34,590 bases of DNA from Opitutaceae bacterium (GTDB lineage: Bacteria > Verrucomicrobiota > Verrucomicrobiia > Opitutales > Opitutaceae): the NCBI GenBank assembly GCA_030648295.1, contig JAUSID010000106.1:1-34590 (forward strand), in the 5' to 3' direction. This document shows, piece after piece, positions 16,244-24,503 of this stretch (position 1 is the first letter of the stretch; every line of letters starts with the position of its first letter). The position numbers and the translations under genes are program-made. Below the pieces are notes generated by a model. The model did no database searches. It had not been told where the DNA came from and saw only the letters and a program-made list of their open reading frames with translations.

Positions 16244-18552
16244 GCACCATCGGACTGAGGAAACTCACCATTGAGCACCTGCGTGGCTCTGTAGTTCCTT
16301 TCGCGCTTCCGTTTGAGACGGCCAAGAAGCTCACGGTTGTTTACGGCGAGAACGGCACCGGGAAGTCAACGATCTGCGATGCGTTCGAGTTTCTTGGCAA
16401 AGGCAAGGTGGGGTCGCTTGAGAACCGTGGCCTCGGCAAGACCAGCAGATACTGGCACTCTCTGGGTAAGAAGCCGGCGGACGTCGCTGTGACATTGGAG
16501 ACGCAGGATAGCTCCTCATGCCGTGCGACAATTGTGAAAAGCGATGTCGTCGCCAATCCGTTGGCGAAACGCCCACGCGTTGAAGTCCTGCGCCGCGGCC
16601 AGATTCTGGCATTGGTGGAAGCGAAGCCAGGTGATCGTTACGCCGCCATCAGCCGGTTCATCGACGTGTCTGGCGTTGAAACTTCGGAAGCGACTCTTCG
16701 CCAATTGATCCGCGACCTCGCGGGCAATCGGGATCTTGCCGTGGCCCGTGTGCTGGAAAATCAGGATGCGATCCGCCAGTTCTGGGATTCAGCCGGGGAG
16801 CCGGGTGGCAGTTCGCTGGCTTGGGCGAACATCGAATCGAAGCGCGATCCGAACTCATCGGACGCTGAGGTTACCGCATTAGCCGCGCTCCAGGCGGCCT
16901 ACTCCCGGCTCGGCGACTACCCGGCAAATCTCAAGGCGGCGAAAGAAGCTTTGAACACAGCGAAAACTGCGGTGGACGCGGCGCGACTGGAAGCCCAGGC
17001 GTGCGTCCAGACGATTGCGGCCGATGCCGGCGAGGTGATGGACGTGCTGGAATCAGCCCGTGCATATCTGCATAAACATCCTGTGCCGGTAGTTTGCCCG
17101 CTTTGCGAAAGTTCTGAGAAAGTGGACGGACTAGCTCGGCGAATCACTGAGCGCCTTGATTCATTTTCTACTCTCCAGACTGCGCAGGCGAAGACCAAAA
17201 CGACCGGCGCTAATTTGCTGCGCGCTGAGCAGCAGTTGGACGCGTTAAGACTGAGCGCGAAGAAGCATGCCGACGCATTTGAGAAGGCACGCACGGGATT
17301 TACTTGGTCGACGGACATTTCGTTGCCGGCGGCATCGGCCGCTCAAGACATCGAGGCTATTGACAGTTGGCTCGCCGGGTCAGCCCACCTGCCAGCTGAA
17401 TGGAAAGAGGCGGAAACGGTTCGACAGGACAAAAAGCAATTCGTCGGAGCGTTGAAGCGGGCCCTCAAGACCTACACGGAGAACGCCCAAGCCCAGAAAG
17501 AACTCGACCTTCTGCTTCCGAGACTAACCGCCGCGCTGGAAATCGTAGAAGACGAACGCCGCCGTTTCACCGACAGCATTCTTGTCAAAATTGCCGGTGA
17601 GGTTGGCCGTGTTTACGAACTCGTTCACCCTGGCGAAGGGTTGAACAAGATCAGTCTCGAACTCGACCCCGACAAACGTGCCTCCCTTGAAATCGGCGCC
17701 AGCTTTTGCGGCCAGGCGGGCACGCCACCTCAGGCATATTTCAGCGATTCGCACCTCGATACCCTGGGACTCTGCGTGTTCTTGGCACTCGCCGCAATGG
17801 ACGGCCCGGAAAACAATATTTTGGTGCTTGATGACGTCCTTGCTAGTGTTGATGAGCCGCACGTGGAGCGCCTCATCGAGATGCTCTATGCCGAGGCGAT
17901 CAAGTTCCGGCATTGCCTCATCACGACGCATTACCGCCCGTGGAAGCAAAAGCTTCGTTGGGGATGGCTGAGGAACGGCCAGTGCCAGTTCATCGAATTG
18001 TCGAAGTGGACGAATCAGCAGGGAATGACGCTCATTCGCAGCATCCCGGATGTCGAACGCCTCCGCGCTTTGTTGGCTGAGACGCCGCCCGATCCCCAAC
18101 TCGTGTGCGCCAAGGCAGGTGTTATCCTTGAAGCGGCGTTGGATTTCCTCACCCAACTCTACGAATGCGCGGTTCCCCGGCGGCCGGGCGGCCTTTACAC
18201 CCTCGGCGATCTTCTGCCGTCGATTGACAAGAAGCTGCGCAACGCCCTCCAAGTCGAAGTTCTCGTAAAAGATGCCTCAGGCGTGTCCGGCTACCAGACT
18301 AGGAGCCTGACGCCGATCCTCGACGAACTGATTCGCATCGCCCAGGCCCGAAACGTATTTGGCTGCCACTTCAATGCCCTGTCGTTCGAATTGCTGGACA
18401 GCGATGCGCTCGGCTTTGGTCAGAAAGTGGTGGAGTTGATCGAGATCCTCGCCGATCCCGATGCCGGTTGGCCGAGGAATTCGAAGTCTGGGAAATACTG
18501 GGCAAACTCAGGCGAGACCCGCCGCCTGCATCCGCTACAACAACCCACTTGA
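16240..18552 (+). CDS. SMC/Rad50-like ABC ATPase with hook-like CPLC and C-terminal HEPN-like motif
   Basis: A 770-residue protein. It has Walker A GENGTGKST (36-44), helical arms at about 210-280 and 295-450 separated by CPLC (286-289) that resembles a zinc-hook half-site, an ABC signature region SDSHLDTLG (502-510), Walker B ILVLDD (527-532) and an H-loop TTHY (562-565). After the ATPase, about 170 helical residues remain. They contain RNVFGCH (R704 to H710), which fits the R-[polar]-x4-H form of HEPN ribonucleases. ABC ATPase plus C-terminal HEPN is the layout of anticodon nucleases PrrC and RloC, RloC also having a zinc hook; the HEPN call is my inference from a short motif. It is coupled to the small ORF upstream, and mod follows after 7 bp. 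A pure DNA-repair-like SMC role is the alternative. Confidence 0.8.
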   Translation: MSTIGLRKLTIEHLRGSVVPFALPFETAKKLTVVYGENGTGKSTICDAFEFLGKGKVGSLENRGLGKTSRYWHSLGKKPADVAVTLETQDSSSCRATIVKSDVVANPLAKRPRVEVLRRGQILALVEAKPGDRYAAISRFIDVSGVETSEATLRQLIRDLAGNRDLAVARVLENQDAIRQFWDSAGEPGGSSLAWANIESKRDPNSSDAEVTALAALQAAYSRLGDYPANLKAAKEALNTAKTAVDAARLEAQACVQTIAADAGEVMDVLESARAYLHKHPVPVVCPLCESSEKVDGLARRITERLDSFSTLQTAQAKTKTTGANLLRAEQQLDALRLSAKKHADAFEKARTGFTWSTDISLPAASAAQDIEAIDSWLAGSAHLPAEWKEAETVRQDKKQFVGALKRALKTYTENAQAQKELDLLLPRLTAALEIVEDERRRFTDSILVKIAGEVGRVYELVHPGEGLNKISLELDPDKRASLEIGASFCGQAGTPPQAYFSDSHLDTLGLCVFLALAAMDGPENNILVLDDVLASVDEPHVERLIEMLYAEAIKFRHCLITTHYRPWKQKLRWGWLRNGQCQFIELSKWTNQQGMTLIRSIPDVERLRALLAETPPDPQLVCAKAGVILEAALDFLTQLYECAVPRRPGGLYTLGDLLPSIDKKLRNALQVEVLVKDASGVSGYQTRSLTPILDELIRIAQARNVFGCHFNALSFELLDSDALGFGQKVVELIEILADPDAGWPRNSKSGKYWANSGETRRLHPLQQPT

Positions 18553-18559
18553 GACGATT

Positions 18560-20212
18560 GTGACCAAGAAGCAAAAACTCGAACTGGCTTGGATTGGAAA
18601 GGAGAACCGGCCCCGGCTGGAGCCGCGCATTCTCCTCGAAGACCCGGAGAAGTCGTATCACGCGGCGCATCGGGTGACGGATCACGACCGGTTCGATAAC
18701 CGGCTCATCTTCGGCGACAATCTCCTCGCTCTCAAAGCGCTCGAACAGGAACTCACGGGGAAGATTCGATGCATCTATATCGACCCCCCTTACAACACTG
18801 GCAGCGCATTTCAGCAGTATGACGACGACCTGGAACATTCCACGTGGCTTTCGCTTATTCGCGACCGTGTCGAAATATTGCACAGGCTCCTAAGACCGGA
18901 CGGCAGTCTGTGGGTCAGCTTAGACGACAGCGAAGCCCACTATTTCAAAGTGATGGTTGATGAAATTTTCGGGCGGCAGAACTTCATCGCGGACATCTCT
19001 TGGCGAAAGCGCGATGGTCCGCCGAATGACCGACGGATGGGAAGCGTGCATGAGCATGTTCTCCTTTGGGGCCACACAAAGCTAAGCAGCTCAAAGAAAA
19101 CGTTGGCGGAAGAGGCATTCAACCTCATGCCCCGAACCGAAAAAGCGAATGCCGAGTACCGGGTGCATCCGGAGCCGGATGGTCCAGATCCGCGAGGTCC
19201 ATTCCGAAAGATTGATACTACGGCTCATGGCAAAGGGGGTCGCTTTGTCCAAAGTCTTTTCTACGCGATACAAAATCCGTATACGAAAGAAGACGTATGG
19301 CCGCGTAAGGGGACCTGCTGGCGTCACAATCGCGGGGAAATGAAGCGGCTCCAAGCGGACCGCCGGCTTTATTGGGGCGTCAATGGCACCGCGACCACTC
19401 CGATGCGGAAGCTTTTTATTTCGGAGGCAAAGCAAGGCATGTGTACCCCCACTATTTGGGACGATGTGGGATTAAACCAACATGCAACGGGCGAAATGGA
19501 AGATTTGTTTGGCGAAAAAGCGTTCTTCGAGACTCCAAAACCTGAGGGTCTGCTTCAGCGAATCATTCATGTCGCGTCTAATCCCGGCGACTTAGTCCTC
19601 GATTCCTTTGCCGGCTCCGGCACGACAGGCGCCGTGGCCCACAAGATGGGCCGGCGCTGGATAATGGTGGAACTGGGCGAGCATTGTCACACGCACATCA
19701 TCCCCCGGCTGAAGAAAGTGATCGACGGCGCGGACGCGGGTGGGATCACGGACGCCGTGGGCTGGAAGGGCGGCGGCGGGTTCCGCTACTACCGGCTCGC
19801 GCCGTCGCTGCTCACGCAGGACAAGTGGGGCAACTGGGTTATTTCGAAGGAATACAACGCGCCCATGCTGGCGGAGGCAGTGTGCAAATTGGAGGGGTTC
19901 ACCTACGCGCCCAGCGATACGGTTTATTGGCAGCAGGGCCGTTCCACGGAGCGGGATTTTCTCTACGTCACCACGGCCAGCCTGAGCCACGACCAACTCC
20001 AGCAATTGAGCGACGAGGTCGGGCCCGAGCGAACGTTGCTCGTGGTCTGCTCCGCCTTCCGCGGCCGGAAGGAAGGCTACCCGAACCTGACCGTGAAGAA
20101 GATTCCCAAGGCTGTCCTCACCCGCTGCGAGTGGGGTCACGACGATTACAGCCTGAAGGTGGAGAACCTGCCGAAGGCCCCGCCTCCGGCGGGGCAGATG
20201 GAGCTGATTTAG
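18560..20212 (+). CDS. Type III-like (beta class) site-specific DNA methyltransferase, Mod
   Basis: A 550-residue protein if begun at GTG 18560 (VTKKQKLELAW), 7 bp after the ATPase stop. An ATG at 18461 would force a 92-bp overlap and adds residues unlike the family. The catalytic motif DPPYNTG (75-81) precedes the AdoMet-binding motif DSFAGSGTTG (348-357), the order of beta-class adenine/cytosine-N4 methyltransferases such as type III Mod. The long section between them (about 140-330) is the likely target recognition domain. It is visibly poorer in GC than the sequence after it: several 60-base blocks are about 45-52% by hand count, against about 75% in a block after 19741. That suggests exchange of this domain. 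It should methylate the recognition site and, with Res, form the restriction complex. Confidence 0.9.
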   Translation: MTKKQKLELAWIGKENRPRLEPRILLEDPEKSYHAAHRVTDHDRFDNRLIFGDNLLALKALEQELTGKIRCIYIDPPYNTGSAFQQYDDDLEHSTWLSLIRDRVEILHRLLRPDGSLWVSLDDSEAHYFKVMVDEIFGRQNFIADISWRKRDGPPNDRRMGSVHEHVLLWGHTKLSSSKKTLAEEAFNLMPRTEKANAEYRVHPEPDGPDPRGPFRKIDTTAHGKGGRFVQSLFYAIQNPYTKEDVWPRKGTCWRHNRGEMKRLQADRRLYWGVNGTATTPMRKLFISEAKQGMCTPTIWDDVGLNQHATGEMEDLFGEKAFFETPKPEGLLQRIIHVASNPGDLVLDSFAGSGTTGAVAHKMGRRWIMVELGEHCHTHIIPRLKKVIDGADAGGITDAVGWKGGGGFRYYRLAPSLLTQDKWGNWVISKEYNAPMLAEAVCKLEGFTYAPSDTVYWQQGRSTERDFLYVTTASLSHDQLQQLSDEVGPERTLLVVCSAFRGRKEGYPNLTVKKIPKAVLTRCEWGHDDYSLKVENLPKAPPPAGQMELI

Positions 20213-20366
20213 CCGCAAAAGAACGCAAGGAACGCAAAGAGCATGACGACGACGAACAGCATACTGCGCGACGGCCTGTGCCTGCGCGGCACCGGGTCCG
20301 CCGGAGGATGGCTGGCGCCATTGCTCCCGGATTTCTCTGCGCTCTTTGCGCTCCTTCGCGGCCCAG
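20213..20366. repeat. Dispersed inverted-repeat element between mod and rhuM
   Basis: The left end, from AGCCGCAAAAGAACGC through GCAAGGAACGCAAAGAGC (20213-20241), pairs with the right end GCGCTCTTTGCGCTCCTTCGCGG (within 20334-20363). It is the same family as the inverted repeat at 667-736. It begins immediately after the mod stop codon and ends a few bases before the rhuM start, so the whole 158-bp gap is repeat. This is the only gap of any size in an otherwise tightly packed operon. Confidence 0.75.
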
Positions 20367-20370
20367 CCCC

Positions 20371-21426
20371 ATGACCCAGGCACCGGAAAACAAGTCCGCC
20401 ATCATTCTCTACCAGACCGAGGATGGTCGCACGCGCGTGCAATGCCGGTTTGAGAACGAGACAGTTTGGCTGACGCAGAAGCTGATGGCCGAGTTGTTCC
20501 AGATCGGCGTCAACACGGTCAACTACCACCTGAAGGCCATTTTTGCCGAAGGTGAGCTTCGACCGGAGGCAACTATTCGACGTTATCGAATAGTTCAAAA
20601 CGAGGGGGGCCGCCAGATCGCCCGGGAGGTGGAGCACTACAATCTGGATGCCATCCTCGCAGTCGGTTTCCGGGTGCGCAGCCATCGCGGCACGCAGTTC
20701 CGGCAGTGGGCCATCGGGCGCTTGAACGAGTATCTGGTGAAGGGTTTCACCATGGATGACGAGCGGCTCAAGAACCCGCCGGGCAAGGGGCAGAAGGACT
20801 ACTTCGACGAGCAACTGGAGCGCATCCGCGACATCCGCTCCTCCGAGCGGCGCTTCTACCAGAAGGTGCTGGATATTTACGCCACGAGCGTGGACTACAC
20901 GCCAAATACGGAGATGTCGCAGCGATTCTTCGCCACGGTGCAGAACAAGATGCACTGGGCGGCGCACGGGCACACGGCGGCGGAGGTGATCCATGCAAGG
21001 GTGGATGCGGGCCAGCCTTTCATGGGGCTGAAGACGACACGGCCTGGCGGCATCATCCGCAAGGAGGACGTAGCCATCGCCAAGAACTATCTCGATCCGG
21101 AGGAACTCGGCACGCTGAACCGAGTCGTGAACGCCTACATCGAATTCGCCGAGCTACGGGCGCTGCAACGCAAAGTGATGACGATGCGCGACTGGATCGC
21201 CAAGCTGGATGAGTTCCTGAAACTCTCCGAGCACGAACTACTCGACCACGCCGGCACAATTACTGCCGAACAGGCGAAGACGAAGGCGGAACTGGAATAC
21301 GAGCGCTATAGGGCGTTTCTGGACACGCAGCCGCGGCTGGTGGACGCCGATTTCGAGAAGGTTGCGAAAGAGCTGAAGAAACTTCCCCAGCCCAAGCCTC
21401 CGAAACCGGGGAAGAAAAGGCTATGA
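20371..21426 (+). CDS. RhuM family protein
   Basis: A 351-residue protein starting at ATG 20371. The N-terminal part (ETVWLTQKLMAELFQIGVNTVNYHLKAIFAEGEL, about 26-60, then FRVRSHRGTQFRQWA, about 105-120) is the hallmark of the virulence RhuM family. It looks like a helix-turn-helix/KilA-N-type DNA-binding unit. The C-terminal half is helical and charged and ends in a lysine- and proline-rich tail. First named from a Salmonella pathogenicity island, the family is now mostly seen beside restriction systems. Its molecular function is unknown; transcription control or DNA recruitment is plausible. The stop overlaps the res start (ATGA, 21423-21426), tying it to the restriction operon. Confidence 0.88.
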   Translation: MTQAPENKSAIILYQTEDGRTRVQCRFENETVWLTQKLMAELFQIGVNTVNYHLKAIFAEGELRPEATIRRYRIVQNEGGRQIAREVEHYNLDAILAVGFRVRSHRGTQFRQWAIGRLNEYLVKGFTMDDERLKNPPGKGQKDYFDEQLERIRDIRSSERRFYQKVLDIYATSVDYTPNTEMSQRFFATVQNKMHWAAHGHTAAEVIHARVDAGQPFMGLKTTRPGGIIRKEDVAIAKNYLDPEELGTLNRVVNAYIEFAELRALQRKVMTMRDWIAKLDEFLKLSEHELLDHAGTITAEQAKTKAELEYERYRAFLDTQPRLVDADFEKVAKELKKLPQPKPPKPGKKRL

Positions 21427-24107
21427 ATCGCCACGTCAACGCCATCGCCGGACGGTTGAGCCTGCGCCAGCCGCAGCGCACGTCGCTCGAAATTCTCGAC
21501 CGGGTCACCGAGATCGTGCCGCCGCGCAAGGCGGCGGACCTCGCGGCGGCCCAGGCGATCATTCGCAGCGAGTATCCGACAGTGACCGATTTCGAACGGG
21601 AATTTCCTTCGCTCTGCTTCGCGCTGGCGACGGGAGTGGGCAAGACGCGACTGATGGGTGCGTTCATCAGCTACCTGCACCTGGCCCACGGGATAAACAA
21701 TTTCTTCGTCCTGGCGCCCAACCTTACGATCTACAACAAGCTGATTACCGATTTCACGCCCAACACACCGAAGTATGTGTTCAAGGGCATCGCGGAGTTT
21801 GCCACGGACGCGCCGGAGATCATCACCGGGGACAATTACGAGGCCAAGGCAGGCACGCTTTTCGATCAGGTGCTGCGCTGCAAGGTCAACATCTTCAATA
21901 TCTCGAAGATCAATTCCGAGGTGCGCGGCGGAAAATCGCCCCGGATCAAACGGCTCTCGGAATACATCGGGGAAAGTTATTTCGAATATCTCGCCGGGTT
22001 GCCGGATCTCGTGCTCATCATGGACGAGTCGCACCGATACCGGGCCAGTGCGGGAGTGCGGGCCATCAATGAACTCAAGCCGGTGCTGGGGTTGGAACTG
22101 ACGGCAACGCCGTTCATCGAAGGTCCGAAGGGGCCGGTGGCCTTCAAAAATGTCATCTGCGACTACCCATTGGCGAGGGCGATGCAGGACGGCTTCGTGA
22201 AGGAGCCGGCAGTGGCGACGCAGAAGAACTTCGACCCAAGTCGGTTTTCCGCCGCCGAAATCGAAAAGATCAAGCTGGAGGATGGCATCCGACTGCACGA
22301 GGACGTGAAAGTGCGGCTCGAAACGTATGCACGGGAGACGGAGCAGAAAATCGTGAAGCCCTTCGTTCTGGTGATCGCGCGCGACACGACGCACGCCGCG
22401 GAGTTGCTCAAGCTGATCCAGTCCGACCGTTTCTTCGAAGGCCGCTACAAGGAAAAGGTCATCCAGGTGGATTCCAGCAAGACCGGCGCCGAGGAGGAGG
22501 AAATGATCGAGCGGCTACTCAAGGTGGAGCACACCGACGAGCCGACGGAGATCGTGATTCACGTGAACATGCTCAAGGAGGGCTGGGACGTAACTAATCT
22601 CTATACGATCATCCCACTCCGGGCGGCGAACGCACGCACCCTCATCGAACAGTCAATTGGACGCGGTCTCCGCTTGCCCTACGGCAAGCGCACGGGTGTC
22701 AGTGCGGTGGATCGGCTCAGCATTGTCGCGCACGATCGGTTCCAGGAGATCGTCGATGAAGCCAACAAGCCCGACTCCGCGATTCGACTGGAGAAAATCA
22801 TCCTCGAACCGCCGGGTCAGCATCAGAAGCTGGCCACGGTGGTCTCACAATCGGGAGTGCTGGCCCAGATTGGCGGCACGTCTCTGGAATCCAGTTCCAC
22901 GACCATCACCCAGTCCGGCACGCCGACAGCCAAGCCGGCCTTTGCGACCGCAGCAGAGCAGAGAGTGGCCAAGGCAACCTATGATGTGCTTGCAGGCTTC
23001 GAGCACCTGGGTTCGTCGGGGTCGCTGCTTTACCCGGAGGTGCAGAGCAAGATTGTCGCCAGGGTTGAGGAAGCGCTGGCGCCGCTGCAGGGCGAGTTGG
23101 CGGCCGTGACCGAGGCCGTCAATGTCGCAGCCGTAGTCGCGAAGACCACAGAAATTGTCGTCCAGCAAACCATCGATATTCCCCGCATCCTCGTGGTGCC
23201 GAAGGGCGAAGTGACGAGTGGGTTCAGCCCGTTCACGCTTGAAGCCAACTCGATCCATTACCAGCCGGTCGAACGTGACATCCTGATCCAAAAGCTTCGC
23301 ACGCACGAGCAGGAGACCCTGACGACTGCGGGCGGCAGGCAGACCGAATTTCGAATCGAAGATTACATCGTCCGCGCATTGATCGATTTCGACGACGTCT
23401 CTTACGACCACCACGCGGACCTGCTCTACGACTTGGCCGGCCAAATGGTGAAGCACCTGCGCGGCTACTTGAAGGATCAGGGCGACGTCCTGAATGTTCT
23501 ACAATACTATCAGCGGCAGCTCGCGGAGTTTATCCACGCGCAGATGCAGGCCCACCACTGGGAGAAGGCGGCGGGCTATGAAGTCGTGGTTAACAAGGGC
23601 TTCACCGCCTTGAAACCGCTGGCGTTCACGGCACCGGCGGACGAAGCGGTCCATCACTTCCGGCATCCCGTGGTCGACAAGTCGAAAATCGCGCAGATGG
23701 TTTTCGGTGGCTTTCATCGATGCCTTTATCCAGTGCAAAAATTCCAATCCGACACCGAACGTGTGCTGGCCGTGATTCTCGATCGGGACGCCGACAAGTG
23801 GTTCAGGCCCGCTCGGACCCAATTCCAGATCTTCTATAAATGGGGCGCCGATCAGCATGAATACCAGCCCGATTTCGTAGCGGAAACCGCGGACGCCATC
23901 TACATGCTGGAGCCAAAAGCGCGTAAAGATATGGAAGACGGTGAAGTCCTCGCAAAGAAGGATTCAGCCGTCCGCTGGTGCCAGCTCGCGACCGATCATA
24001 CAGCCAAGAACAACGGCAAACCGTGGAAGTATCTCCTGATTCCGCACGACGCGATTGCAGAGAACATGAGCATCAAAGGACTGACGGCACAGTTTTTGGT
24101 GAAATGA
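21423..24107 (+). CDS. Type III restriction enzyme Res subunit (helicase plus PD-(D/E)XK nuclease)
   Basis: An 894-residue protein. The SF2 motor has Walker A ATGVGKT (69-75), DESH (201-204), LTATPF and IEQSIGRGLRLPYG. The C-terminal nuclease shows PD (816-817) followed by E830-x-K832 (MLEPKA), so the cleavage site looks intact. The length is normal for Res. In known type III systems Res with Mod uses ATP to cut DNA that carries two unmethylated sites. Here it is separated from mod by rhuM and is translationally coupled to rhuM instead. It is the last gene of the island; no intrinsic terminator is visible after it, only repeats. Confidence 0.92.
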   Translation: MNRHVNAIAGRLSLRQPQRTSLEILDRVTEIVPPRKAADLAAAQAIIRSEYPTVTDFEREFPSLCFALATGVGKTRLMGAFISYLHLAHGINNFFVLAPNLTIYNKLITDFTPNTPKYVFKGIAEFATDAPEIITGDNYEAKAGTLFDQVLRCKVNIFNISKINSEVRGGKSPRIKRLSEYIGESYFEYLAGLPDLVLIMDESHRYRASAGVRAINELKPVLGLELTATPFIEGPKGPVAFKNVICDYPLARAMQDGFVKEPAVATQKNFDPSRFSAAEIEKIKLEDGIRLHEDVKVRLETYARETEQKIVKPFVLVIARDTTHAAELLKLIQSDRFFEGRYKEKVIQVDSSKTGAEEEEMIERLLKVEHTDEPTEIVIHVNMLKEGWDVTNLYTIIPLRAANARTLIEQSIGRGLRLPYGKRTGVSAVDRLSIVAHDRFQEIVDEANKPDSAIRLEKIILEPPGQHQKLATVVSQSGVLAQIGGTSLESSSTTITQSGTPTAKPAFATAAEQRVAKATYDVLAGFEHLGSSGSLLYPEVQSKIVARVEEALAPLQGELAAVTEAVNVAAVVAKTTEIVVQQTIDIPRILVVPKGEVTSGFSPFTLEANSIHYQPVERDILIQKLRTHEQETLTTAGGRQTEFRIEDYIVRALIDFDDVSYDHHADLLYDLAGQMVKHLRGYLKDQGDVLNVLQYYQRQLAEFIHAQMQAHHWEKAAGYEVVVNKGFTALKPLAFTAPADEAVHHFRHPVVDKSKIAQMVFGGFHRCLYPVQKFQSDTERVLAVILDRDADKWFRPARTQFQIFYKWGADQHEYQPDFVAETADAIYMLEPKARKDMEDGEVLAKKDSAVRWCQLATDHTAKNNGKPWKYLLIPHDAIAENMSIKGLTAQFLVK

Positions 24108-24209
24108 TTGATCGGAAGAAGAAATCATCCACGCAGCTTGCTACGGCCGTTGCGGGCGGGACCCACCTTCGCCGAGGCTTCGGCGGCAGGTCGGCCGCGG
24201 CCCCGAGAC

Positions 24210-24249
24210 AATCCGCAATCCGAAATCCGAAATCCGAAATCCGAAATCG
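24210..24249. repeat. Short-period repeat, AATCCGAA type
   Basis: Consecutive units AATCCGCA, ATCCGAA, ATCCGAA and so on, 7-8 bases each, without spacers. The same motif returns at 24413-24460, 165 bases away. It cannot be CRISPR since no unique spacers exist. Confidence 0.8.
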
Positions 24250-24284
24250 CACGGGCCCACGCTCCCAGGCCGGAGCTGGTTTGC

Positions 24285-24310
24285 GTAGCAGCCGCTGGCA
24301 ACGAGGCTGG
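24285..24310. repeat. REP-like GTAGCAGCCG...GAGGCTGG element, copy 1
   Basis: GTAGCAGCCGCTGGCAACGA followed by GGCTGG. CAGCC and GGCTG can pair. A close copy is at 32952-32976, over 8 kb away. Confidence 0.6.
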
Positions 24311-24412
24311 CAATTCCTCGGCGAAGTGCGCATCCGACGGGCTTTCGACACGTGCTTTTCCGAACGTTGAAACCTTGCGGGCGGGACGCCCGCGCTCCCA
24401 GGCCGATCCGCC

Positions 24413-24502
24413 GTTCCGCAATCCGCAATCCGCAATCCGAAATTCCGCAATCCGAAATTCCGCCTCCCGCATCCCGCCTCCCGCATCCAAATCCAAATCG
24501 AA
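24413..24502. repeat. Short-period repeat, ATCCGCA/ATTCCGAA/CCCGCATC type
   Basis: A 90-base tract that passes from CAATCCG units through AATTCCG units to CCTCCCGCATC and finally ATCCAAATC units. It ends one base before the stop codon of the DUF1501 gene on the other strand. Confidence 0.75.
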
Positions 24503-24503
24503 A

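Larger units (their letters stand above)
24108..24503. other. Repeat-filled intergenic region, no gene
   Basis: It lies between the convergent res and DUF1501 genes. It holds a short-period repeat of the AATCCGAA type (24210-24249), a REP-like GTAGCAGCCG element (24285-24310), a GCGGGCGGGACGCCCGC palindrome (about 24378-24394) and a second short-period tract (24413-24502). The reading frames across it translate to low-complexity serine/arginine or ISDFG-like strings and are rejected. Confidence 0.7.

Noticed and set aside
18461-18559. ATG start 33 codons upstream for mod
   Set aside because: It would overlap the ATPase gene by 92 bp and adds residues with no resemblance to Mod proteins; GTG 18560 lies 7 bp after the ATPase stop.
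13211-20212. Class 1 DISARM (SNF2 helicase plus methyltransferase)
   Set aside because: No DrmA, DrmB or DrmC-like protein is encoded, and the methyltransferase is of type III Mod layout with a Res partner.
24210-24502. CRISPR array
   Set aside because: The units are only 7-8 bases long and have no unique spacers; no cas genes are in the window.
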